Shown in pieces: positions 6,648 through 12,034 of a stretch of DNA of 12,034 nucleotides; within the stretch, counting starts at the first letter, position 1; the number at the start of each line of letters is the position of its first letter. A program made the translations under genes and the position numbers. The notes beneath the pieces are model-generated. The model did no database searches, was not told the origin of the DNA, and saw only the letters and a list, made by a program, of their open reading frames with translations. This DNA is from Acidilobaceae archaeon (lineage in GTDB: Archaea; Thermoproteota; Thermoprotei_A; Sulfolobales; Acidilobaceae): assembly GCA_027081695.1 (NCBI GenBank), contig JALWJI010000156.1:1-12034 (forward strand). Direction: 5' to 3'.

Positions 6648-7403
6648 TTGTCGTTCGTCGAGAACCTAAAGCAACGATTGATAATTGGCCAAGTATCCAT
6701 GCTACTCTACTCGGCCTTAGCGGCTGTACTGGGCAAGAACTATAAGACGTTCCTGTTAGCGTTTATAGTGATAATACTGATGTCAGTTCTGTTGAACAGA
6801 AGAGGCAAGAACCCACTGGGTCAAGAAAAAGTTCCTCCAGAAACCATCCTAAGCGGAAGGAAAGTCTTCGAAGAAGAAAATATACGTGATATCCAGATGA
6901 AGGACGAGGGAATAATGCAGGATATGCAAGAACAGTCCAAGTTCACTATGTATAGTAGTCTCGGCATGGTAGCTGCAATGATCTACTTCATAACCTTGTG
7001 GAAGTACATTGATCACCTCCACCTACTATTCCTCGATTACTTGGGGAATGATAGGCTCGCATTATTCCTAGCATTCCTCGTATATTTCGAGGGTATATTC
7101 ATAATCAACCAGCTCTTCATGTTCTGGGCAATAAAGAAAGTAGGCAAAGTAACAGTCATGCAGGTTCCCCAAAAATATACTATTACTGACAAAGGAATAG
7201 TCATTTCCGGGCTTGTAGGTAAGACTACCATACAGTTTCCTCTTCCCGAGGACACATTCATGAAGGTAAGTGAGAAAAGGAGCTTCGTCGAACTAGTAAG
7301 GCATGGAAAAAGAAGCGTTACAAAGATCAGGTTCTACACTAGGAGAGTCAAAAGATTAGAAGAATTACTAAAACGATATGGCAAAGTCAAAAAACTAGAG
7401 TAG
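6648..7403 (+). CDS. Predicted membrane protein, DUF2208-like
   Basis: A 251-residue membrane protein of unknown function. Four hydrophobic segments are visible: about 11-28, 33-50, 103-119 and 137-160. Between the second and third lies a charged, probably coiled region (about 70-98) rich in Glu, Met and Gln. After the last membrane segment comes a soluble C-terminal part (about 168-251) of short beta strands (YTITDKGIVISG, TTIQFPLP) and a strongly basic helix (RRVKRLEELLKRYGKVKK), which recalls a PH-like membrane-associated module. The general layout resembles the crenarchaeal DUF2208 family; that match is from memory and not tested. The TTG start is supported by GGTGG ten bases upstream. 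The gene is divergent from an amidohydrolase and shares its promoter region; its stop is 13 bases from that of the convergent mutase gene. No function is assigned. Confidence 0.75.
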   Translation: MSFVENLKQRLIIGQVSMLLYSALAAVLGKNYKTFLLAFIVIILMSVLLNRRGKNPLGQEKVPPETILSGRKVFEEENIRDIQMKDEGIMQDMQEQSKFTMYSSLGMVAAMIYFITLWKYIDHLHLLFLDYLGNDRLALFLAFLVYFEGIFIINQLFMFWAIKKVGKVTVMQVPQKYTITDKGIVISGLVGKTTIQFPLPEDTFMKVSEKRSFVELVRHGKRSVTKIRFYTRRVKRLEELLKRYGKVKKLE

Positions 7404-7416
7404 ACTTAGCCTAATT

Positions 7417-8886
7417 TTATTTTCCAGTAGACTTTTCTCCGCCAGATATGGCCTCACCATAATCTATATGTTCTTCGAGTCCTTTGAATTCGATTCCCAG
7501 CTTACTGCTTGTCTGGAAAGCCAGTTTCTTAACCTGTGCAAGGATCTCCTCGAGCCTTTTCCTACTTGTGGCCTGTGCATAGATCCTTATTTTAGGCTCT
7601 GTCCCACTCATCCTCAGGAGCAACCAGCTCCTATCATCATACTCGATCCGGATACCGTCTAGCGTCAATATCTTGACGGCACCACGGGACATGATGGCTT
7701 TTGCTTCTTCTTCAAAGTATCCGAAGAACTTTATTTTGTCCTCGTCTGAGTGCATTTTTATCGATATACGTGCACTGGGATAGAATGGGAGCCTCCTTAT
7801 GAGGTTGAGTGGGTAGTCTTTTTCTTCTAGGCTTATTCGTGTTAGTAGGGCTGCTTGATAGATTCCGTCTACCCAGTGTCCCCACTCTGGGTCTATTAGT
7901 TTCCAGGGTTCTGCTGCTAGTAGGGCTCCTGGTGTTTGGCGGAGTTTCTCGTGGATCTTGCCTAGTTTTGCTCTTACTATTCTTCCTCCTAGGTGTTCTA
8001 CGATTTCTTCTACTTCTATTCCGACGTCTACTGAGACGATAATTGTTCCTTTACGGTTTCGGAGCTTGTACCATGCATAGAGGGCTATTAGGAGGTCCTG
8101 TTTGATGAATCCAACGCCTGGTATTGATACGGCTAGTCTGTCAGCATCGCCGTCATGGGCGAATAACACGTGTACTCCGAGGTTTTGGACGCTTCCTATA
8201 TAGGGGGCTATCACGTCTGGCCTAGGCTCTGGAGGCCTACCTGGGAAGAATCCGTCGGGATGACAGTTTATGCTTATTACTTGTTCTGCTCCTATTTCTC
8301 GGAGAACTCGTGGTGTAACCATGCTTGCGGCTCCGTTAGCGCAGTCGACTGCTATTCGTAGAGGGATCCTTCTCCCGTTTATTCCTATTTTGTCTACTAG
8401 GGATCGCATATAGTCTTCTACGACCTCTTCTCCCTGAATGAATCTACCTACACTATCCCAGGGAGCATGGAGCTTGTATGGATCCATGTTGAATACAATA
8501 TCTTCGATATCGCGCTCCATGCCGATGGTATACTCCATGCCTTCCGCGTCGAATACTTTTATGCCGTTGTCGGGTGGAGGATTATGACTAGCTGTAATCA
8601 TTATACCGGCCCTACTATTTGTCCGTGGAACACTATAGGCCAGAACTGGTGTAGGCACTGTTCCTATAAACAGTGAGTTTAACCCGCCGGCCATTAATCC
8701 TGCCGCGGCCATCTGCGCTAGTAAGGGACTCGTTGTCCGAACGTCGTGGCCGACAGTAGCGGTTCCCTCTCCACCGACATAATTTGCAATCGCTAGACCT
8801 ATTCTGAATGCGAGATCTGGGGTAACCTTTTCCAGGTAACGACCACGTATGCCGGCGGTCCCGAATAGTTGCCTCCTCTGATCCAA
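7417..8886 (-). CDS. Alpha-D-phosphohexomutase (phosphomannomutase/phosphoglucosamine mutase-like)
   Basis: A 489-residue member of the four-domain phosphohexomutase family, which moves phosphate between carbons 1 and 6 of a sugar through a phosphoserine. Seen in order: FGTAGIRGRY (8-17), the phosphoserine loop ITASHNPPPDNG with S100, the magnesium loop HDGDADR (D245, D247, D249), and the phosphate-binding loop RMSGTEPKIRIYA (425-437). The sugar-specificity loop in domain 3, usually GGExSGH or GGEENGG, is replaced by AAEPWKLIDPEWGHWVDG (324-341), so glucosamine, mannose or a pentose phosphate cannot be chosen. About 30 residues longer than typical archaeal members, mainly at the C-terminus. 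The TTG at 8886 is the only usable start before a stop at 8905-8907, with GAGGGG nine bases upstream. It lies 70 bases downstream of the THUMP gene, probably in one transcript. Codon usage changes within the gene. Confidence 0.9.
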   Translation of the reverse strand: MDQRRQLFGTAGIRGRYLEKVTPDLAFRIGLAIANYVGGEGTATVGHDVRTTSPLLAQMAAAGLMAGGLNSLFIGTVPTPVLAYSVPRTNSRAGIMITASHNPPPDNGIKVFDAEGMEYTIGMERDIEDIVFNMDPYKLHAPWDSVGRFIQGEEVVEDYMRSLVDKIGINGRRIPLRIAVDCANGAASMVTPRVLREIGAEQVISINCHPDGFFPGRPPEPRPDVIAPYIGSVQNLGVHVLFAHDGDADRLAVSIPGVGFIKQDLLIALYAWYKLRNRKGTIIVSVDVGIEVEEIVEHLGGRIVRAKLGKIHEKLRQTPGALLAAEPWKLIDPEWGHWVDGIYQAALLTRISLEEKDYPLNLIRRLPFYPSARISIKMHSDEDKIKFFGYFEEEAKAIMSRGAVKILTLDGIRIEYDDRSWLLLRMSGTEPKIRIYAQATSRKRLEEILAQVKKLAFQTSSKLGIEFKGLEEHIDYGEAISGGEKSTGK

Positions 8887-8956
8887 GGCCGCTTGCCCCT
8901 CTAACTAATTCCCATCAATAATTATACTTGCCATGAAAAGACCCACGTCCTCAAGC

Positions 8957-9508
8957 TTAATCCTTGTTTTCCCCGAATAGTTTTTTCACGGATAGTATGC
9001 CTTCGGGACTACCGACGTATACTGCGGCTAGATAGTTTCTTCTATACTTGACGATCTTGATATAGACCAAGATATCGGGATTCGAGAGATTTACGGGTAG
9101 ATCTATGCCGTCGGCAATGACAGTTATGCTATCTACTTTGTGCATCATTCTGCCTTCGCTATCGTATAGGTGTCCGTCTAGCTTTATTGCGAAAGAGCCT
9201 TCACGCCCTTTAAGAAGTTTGTGTACTACGTCTCTCACATTCTCTACATTAGGATAAGTTACCTCCATGACTGGAATAACGCGGAGTATGGTAGTATGCT
9301 TTGGAAGGCTCCTCTTAAGCCGTTCAACCGCGTCAATGGGGTCCTCAACCTTGGCCAAGAGGAGATTAGGCCTCGACTCAACTATTTCTACGTCGTCTAG
9401 AAGCCATCTTAGATGCTTCATGGCTTCCCTCTTCTCATCGTATCCTGGTAGATGAGAGACTATTAGGTTGAATGGCGCATATAGTTCCCTGCTTCTTCTA
9501 CTACTCAA
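8957..9508 (-). CDS. THUMP-domain RNA-binding protein (Tan1/THUMPD1-like)
   Basis: A 183-residue protein resembling archaeal THUMP proteins related to yeast Tan1. The opening FNLIVSHLPGYDEKREAMKH (13-32) and the following strand-helix units fit the N-terminal ferredoxin-like part, and the stretch from about 88 to 170 (NVRDVVHKLLKGREGSFAIK, ending with ILVYIKIVKYRRNYLAAVYV) fits the THUMP core that holds the tRNA acceptor end. Tan1 helps the acetyltransferase Kre33/NAT10 make N4-acetylcytidine in tRNA; a similar adaptor role in tRNA modification is inferred here. No catalytic domain is present, so a separate enzyme would be needed. The TTG at 9508 is the start, as the ATG at 9515 is out of frame and runs into a stop after four codons. 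GGGGATGA at 9512-9519 is a plausible ribosome binding site. Likely co-transcribed with the mutase. Confidence 0.78.
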   Translation of the reverse strand: MSSRRSRELYAPFNLIVSHLPGYDEKREAMKHLRWLLDDVEIVESRPNLLLAKVEDPIDAVERLKRSLPKHTTILRVIPVMEVTYPNVENVRDVVHKLLKGREGSFAIKLDGHLYDSEGRMMHKVDSITVIADGIDLPVNLSNPDILVYIKIVKYRRNYLAAVYVGSPEGILSVKKLFGENKD

Positions 9509-9677
9509 TACTCATCCCCGTTTGGTGGTTTGTAGCAAGGGATAATAACAGTAGATGACCGTGTCTAGGAGCATAAGAGAAAATTTATCTCGTTTCTTTA
9601 CTTGATTAAGATCATAATTGATTAATAATAGGTTGGTATGTTTAGTTTTTAATTCAGTTGCTCAGCGTGATACAGTA
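9509..9677. promoter_or_regulatory. Divergent region between THUMP and nicotinate phosphoribosyltransferase genes
   Basis: An AT-rich spacer whose right end depends on the chosen start of the rightward gene. For the leftward gene, TGTTATTATC on the minus strand (about 9541-9550) would start transcription near 9519, just before its ribosome binding site. For the rightward gene the candidates are AAATTTAT (about 9581-9588), which leaves a leader with GTGAT at 9667-9671, or TTTTTAAT (9646-9653), which would begin the mRNA almost at the GTG codon. A direct repeat TTGATTAA is present. No RNA gene was recognised. Confidence 0.4.
9602..9625 (+). repeat. Direct repeat TTGATTAA, two copies
   Basis: The eight bases TTGATTAA occur at 9602-9609 and again at 9618-9625, a spacing of 16 bases, in front of the nicotinate phosphoribosyltransferase gene. 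They could be half-sites for a regulator or a chance result of AT-rich sequence. No matching element was noticed before the other genes. Confidence 0.4.
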
Positions 9678-10886
9678 GTGGGTGCCGAGGACTTGGAAAA
9701 CAACCCAGTATACATGAGCAGTCCCGATGATATCAAGAAGGGTGCATCGACAGACATCTACTTTGCAAGGACAAAGAGGATACTAAAAGAAGCGGGGCTA
9801 GAAGACCTCAAAGTCAGGATGGAAGCACATGTATATACTATGCCTAGAGGATACGAGTGGGCTGTCCTCGCAGGAGTAGAAGAAGCGCTCAAGATACTAG
9901 AAGGGGTCCCAGTTGACGTATACAGTGTCCCTGAAGGAACAATCTTCGGGAGAAAAGAGCCAATATTCGTCATCGAAGGTAGATACATCGACTTCGTAGA
10001 GTACGAGACGCCTGTTCTCGGGGTACTTAGGTTCGCGAGCAGTATCGCGACCAAAACCGCTAGGATAAAGAAGCTCGCCGGAGACAAAGCAGTACTATAC
10101 TTTGGTCTTAGGGCTCTTCATCCAGCAGTTTATCCTGCTGCTGATAGAGCAGCATATATTGGCGGAGCAGATGGGGTCAGCGGAGTACTATCCGAGAAGT
10201 ACCTCGGCGTGAAGCCAAAAGGCACCATGCCACATGCACTAATTCTCGCATTTGGCGACCAGAAAGCCGCCTGGTACTGGTTCGCGAAACTATACAAAGA
10301 CGAGACACCTGTCATCGCTCTGGTTGATACATTCTATGATGAACGAGTAGAGAGTCTTATGGCAGCGGAGCTCCTTGGAAAGGATCTAAGTGGTGTTAGA
10401 CTAGATACTCCGAGTAGTAGAAGAGGGAAGATGAGGGAGATAGTGGAAGAAGTCAGATGGACTCTTGACCTTCACGGCTATAAGCACGTTAAGATATATG
10501 TAAGTGGCGGCATCGGCGAGAAGCAGGTAGTTGAACTGAGAGACATAGTCGATGGATTCGGAGTTGGTACTACGATATCGATGGCTCCCAGTATAGACAT
10601 AAGTATGGATATCGTCGCGGTGGACAGAGGAAAAGGCTGGGAACCTGTATCGAAGAGAGGAAAGCTACCTGGTGCGAAGACTCTGTATAGGTGTCCGCCC
10701 GTTAAGAACCTGACAGTGCTATTAGGAAACGAATCTCCATTATGTGAGGATGGGAAGAAACCCGAAGAACTCCTAGTCAAATATATAGAGAATGGAAGAA
10801 TAGTGAAGCCATTACCCGACCTCGAGGAAATACGGACCTATGTATTGGAGCAACTCAGACACGTAGAAGTAGGCGAGATTATATAG
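9678..10886 (+). CDS. pncB: Nicotinate phosphoribosyltransferase
   Basis: This enzyme joins nicotinate and PRPP to make nicotinate mononucleotide, the entry step of the NAD salvage (Preiss-Handler) pathway. From the GTG at 9678 it has 402 residues. Seen are the family N-terminus SSPDDIKKGASTDIYFARTK (14-33), the active-site stretch LRALHPAVYPAADRAAYIGG (144-163), KGTMPHALIL (181-190), and the phosphate-binding GFGVGTTISMAP (293-304). The archaeal C-terminal zinc knuckle of four cysteines appears reduced to C339 and C356. The frame stays open to a TTG at 9618, but family similarity begins only near residue 11 of the version given. GTG 9678 was chosen because GTGAT lies six bases upstream; ATG 9714 would match homologues in length but has no ribosome binding site. 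The function is confident, the start uncertain. Confidence 0.9.
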   Translation: MGAEDLENNPVYMSSPDDIKKGASTDIYFARTKRILKEAGLEDLKVRMEAHVYTMPRGYEWAVLAGVEEALKILEGVPVDVYSVPEGTIFGRKEPIFVIEGRYIDFVEYETPVLGVLRFASSIATKTARIKKLAGDKAVLYFGLRALHPAVYPAADRAAYIGGADGVSGVLSEKYLGVKPKGTMPHALILAFGDQKAAWYWFAKLYKDETPVIALVDTFYDERVESLMAAELLGKDLSGVRLDTPSSRRGKMREIVEEVRWTLDLHGYKHVKIYVSGGIGEKQVVELRDIVDGFGVGTTISMAPSIDISMDIVAVDRGKGWEPVSKRGKLPGAKTLYRCPPVKNLTVLLGNESPLCEDGKKPEELLVKYIENGRIVKPLPDLEEIRTYVLEQLRHVEVGEII

Positions 10887-10911
10887 GCGTCTCTCCTCCC
10901 TTCTACCTAGA

Positions 10912-10935
10912 AGTATTTACTATCTGCTAAATACT
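10912..10935. repeat. Perfect 8-bp inverted repeat upstream of the peroxiredoxin gene
   Basis: AGTATTTA at 10912-10919 and TAAATACT at 10928-10935 form a perfect 8-bp inverted repeat around an 8-base spacer, with half-site centres 16 bp apart. The right half is TATA-like and is placed about 26 bases before 10957, where transcription of the peroxiredoxin gene could begin. A symmetrical protein binding here would cover the promoter, so this is a candidate operator. Confidence 0.5.
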
Positions 10936-10936
10936 A

Positions 10937-10965
10937 TGCCTCTCACTGTTTTTAGTTGAGAGGTG
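10937..10965 (+). promoter_or_regulatory. Inverted repeat pairing with the peroxiredoxin ribosome binding site
   Basis: CCTCTC at 10939-10944 is complementary to GAGAGG at 10958-10963, with two G-U pairs possible outside (10937-10938 with 10964-10965) and an inner ACT/AGT stem (10945-10947 with 10954-10956) after a one-base bulge. The loop is GTTTTT. The right arm is the ribosome binding site GAGAGGTG of the next gene, eight bases before its ATG. In a transcript reading through from the upstream gene this hairpin would hide the site; in DNA it would straddle the predicted start point. Confidence 0.45.
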
Positions 10966-10973
10966 CCAATGGT

Positions 10974-11435
10974 ATGAGTGAAGAAGCAAAAATACTTCTC
11001 GAAACCGAGCTAGTCGACCAGGACGGAAACCCGGTGAAAATCTCGGATATCCCATCCGAGATCATAGTAGTATACTTCTATCCACGGGCAATGACTTCTG
11101 GATGCACAAGAGAGGGAATAAGATTCAACGAGCTAATAGATGAGTTCAGGAAGTGTGGAGCCGAGGTAGTAGGAGTATCAACTGATCCTCCCTCCAAAAA
11201 CAAAAAATTCGCTGAGAAATACGGGTTCCAGTTCAGGCTACTCAGTGATGAAGGAGGAAAATTAGCCGAGAAGCTGGGAATCTTGAAGAAGGGGACAAAA
11301 CAGCCGAGCGCAAAGAGAACAACCTATATCTTGAAGAAGAACGGTGAATTAATAGCTGTTCTCAAAAATGTTAGACCTGCAGAAAAGCACGCTGATGAGG
11401 CGTTAAAGATAGTTAAGGAGCTTCAGTCTTGTTGA
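10974..11435 (+). CDS. bcp: Peroxiredoxin, Bcp/PrxQ-like
   Basis: A 153-residue thioredoxin-fold peroxidase that reduces hydrogen peroxide and organic peroxides. The active site YPRAMTSGCT (36-45) gives the usual Pro-x3-Thr-x2-Cys motif with peroxidatic C44, and the supporting arginine is R115 in AKRTTYIL. Most PrxQ proteins have a resolving cysteine five residues after the first; here that position is Ile49. C61 (RKCGAEVVGVS) and the last residue, C153, are the only other cysteines, so resolution must use one of them or an outside thiol. Length is normal. The frame is open from a TTG at 10956, but ATG 10974 is preferred because GAGAGGTG lies eight bases before it and MSEEAKILLETELVDQDGN is a standard start. 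Two inverted repeats before it suggest regulation. It stands alone, downstream of the NAD salvage gene. Confidence 0.92.
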   Translation: MSEEAKILLETELVDQDGNPVKISDIPSEIIVVYFYPRAMTSGCTREGIRFNELIDEFRKCGAEVVGVSTDPPSKNKKFAEKYGFQFRLLSDEGGKLAEKLGILKKGTKQPSAKRTTYILKKNGELIAVLKNVRPAEKHADEALKIVKELQSC

Positions 11436-11450
11436 ATTAATTTCTATTAT

Positions 11451-11475
11451 TATCATTTATTTTTATTTAATGATA
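11451..11475 (+). terminator. Stem-loop with T-rich loop after the peroxiredoxin gene
   Basis: TATCATT at 11451-11457 and AATGATA at 11469-11475 form a 7-bp stem, with a T-rich loop of eleven bases. It begins 15 bases after the peroxiredoxin stop. The T-tract fits archaeal intrinsic termination; the AT-only stem would be weak at high temperature, so the tract itself may be the real signal. Confidence 0.45.
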
Positions 11476-11478
11476 TTG

Positions 11479-11486
11479 TTTATATT
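11479..11486 (+). promoter_or_regulatory. TATA box for the enoyl-CoA hydratase family gene
   Basis: TTTATATT is centred about 26 bases before 11508. A transcript starting there would have a leader of about 13 bases that contains GGTGA at 11510-11514 before the TTG at 11521. Confidence 0.5.
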
Positions 11487-11520
11487 GACCTCATCCACAA
11501 AATTGATACGGTGAATACCA

Positions 11521-12034
11521 TTGCCTATACGGGTTGAACACCTAGACAAGGCTTCTCTCATAATCATTGATAGGGAAGAAAAAGGGAACAGTCTAGACTA
11601 CAGGCATGCAGTGGAACTTGCTAGAATTATCCGAGAAGAATGCGAAAATCCTGAAACCGTTGCCATAGTCATAACAGGTAGTGGAGAACGTTTCTTTAGC
11701 ACCGGCGTAGACCTGGAATCGGTAGCCGAAATAACTAGTATCGACGACTCCATAAAATTAATGGGCGAAGGGCTCGGAGGAGTATGCAAAGCAGTCTCCT
11801 CCTGCAAGAAACCAGTAATAGCAGCCGTAAACGGGCATGCCGTAGGAATAGGCTTCGAACTAGTTCTAGCCAGTGACCTAGCATACTCTGTTCGCGGCGC
11901 CAAGCTCGGAAGCCCTGCTGTTAAATGGGGAATGGTGCCTCCTGCATCGACGACTCTAGGCCCTCTCATCCTGGGATACAAGAATGCTGCATACATCGTT
12001 CTATCGGGAAGACTTATGACAGCAGAGGAAGCAT
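11521..12034 (+). CDS. Enoyl-CoA hydratase/isomerase family protein (3' end outside window)
   Basis: Translation from the TTG at 11521 gives 171 codons open to the right edge; the family usually has about 250-260 residues, so roughly a third is missing. It has the crotonase fold: IVITGSGERFFSTGVDLESV (49-68), where the first oxyanion-hole amide lies, then AAVNGHAVGIGFELVLASDL (101-120), which holds the second oxyanion amide and E113, matching the first catalytic glutamate of enoyl-CoA hydratase. The second glutamate, normally in a PE motif, is replaced in LGSPAVKWG by A133, so ordinary hydration is doubtful; an isomerase, thioesterase or other crotonase reaction is possible. The start is chosen because GGTGA lies six bases upstream, and the GTG at 11511 is in another frame that soon stops. 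It may act with the thiolase and SCP2 proteins. Confidence 0.88.
   Translation, partial: MPIRVEHLDKASLIIIDREEKGNSLDYRHAVELARIIREECENPETVAIVITGSGERFFSTGVDLESVAEITSIDDSIKLMGEGLGGVCKAVSSCKKPVIAAVNGHAVGIGFELVLASDLAYSVRGAKLGSPAVKWGMVPPASTTLGPLILGYKNAAYIVLSGRLMTAEEA

Noticed and set aside
7809..8042. Leucine-rich plus-strand ORF suggesting a membrane peptide
   Set aside because: It is the mirror of the strongly codon-biased centre of the phosphohexomutase gene; the hydrophobicity follows from CTx-type triplets.
8905..8934. Nine-residue minus-strand ORF just before the phosphohexomutase start, a possible leader peptide
   Set aside because: No regulatory residues or attenuator-like structure were seen; such short ORFs are expected by chance.
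9618..9677. Upstream extension of the phosphoribosyltransferase from TTG 9618
   Set aside because: The extra 20 residues have no family match, no ribosome binding site precedes the TTG, and the region overlaps promoter-like sequence.
10863..10906. GTAGAAG / CTTCTAC inverted repeat spanning the stop of the phosphoribosyltransferase gene
   Set aside because: Seven pairs with a 30-base loop and no T-tract after it; weak as a terminator and likely chance.

Overview
The window looks like chromosomal DNA from a hyperthermophilic crenarchaeote, probably of the Desulfurococcales type. This rests on protein character and signals: an AbrB/PhoU-type regulator, a thiolase/DUF35 pair, a THUMP protein, a DUF2208-like membrane protein, archaeal TATA-like boxes, GGTG-type ribosome binding sites, at least one apparently leaderless gene, and many TTG and GTG starts. 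The genus cannot be fixed from the sequence alone. I saw no tRNA, rRNA, CRISPR array, IS element or phage gene. The thirteen genes are densely packed.

Layout: (1) 1-736, minus: PhoU-family regulator with an N-terminal AbrB domain, cut by the left edge. (2) 991-3062, plus: two-gene operon of a class V PLP enzyme and a nitrilase-family amidase, possibly a glutaminase II-like transamination/deamidation pair. (3) 4884-3125, minus: SCP-x-type thiolase followed by its DUF35 partner. Divergent from it at 5120 is a stand-alone SCP2 lipid-carrier domain, so the two halves of eukaryotic SCP-x sit side by side as separate genes. (4) 6579-5461, minus: a metal-dependent amidohydrolase, apparently leaderless, sharing one TATA element with a divergent membrane protein of unknown function at 6648. 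(5) 9508-7417, minus: THUMP-domain RNA-binding protein, then an alpha-D-phosphohexomutase with an unusual sugar-binding loop. (6) 9678-10886, plus: nicotinate phosphoribosyltransferase (NAD salvage). (7) 10974-11435, plus: Bcp/PrxQ-like peroxiredoxin, preceded by two inverted repeats. (8) 11521 to the right edge, plus: enoyl-CoA hydratase/isomerase family member lacking one of the two usual catalytic glutamates.

The thiolase, DUF35, SCP2 and crotonase-fold genes point to acyl-CoA or mevalonate/lipid chemistry; the remainder is salvage, redox defence, sugar phosphate and RNA-modification housekeeping. I found no clear new multi-gene defence or mobile system. The most notable points are the split SCP-x arrangement, the bidirectional promoter at 6601-6609, the paired inverted repeats before the peroxiredoxin, two proteins with half-eroded four-cysteine zinc sites, the altered active sites of the mutase and the crotonase-fold protein, and a within-gene change of codon usage in the mutase.
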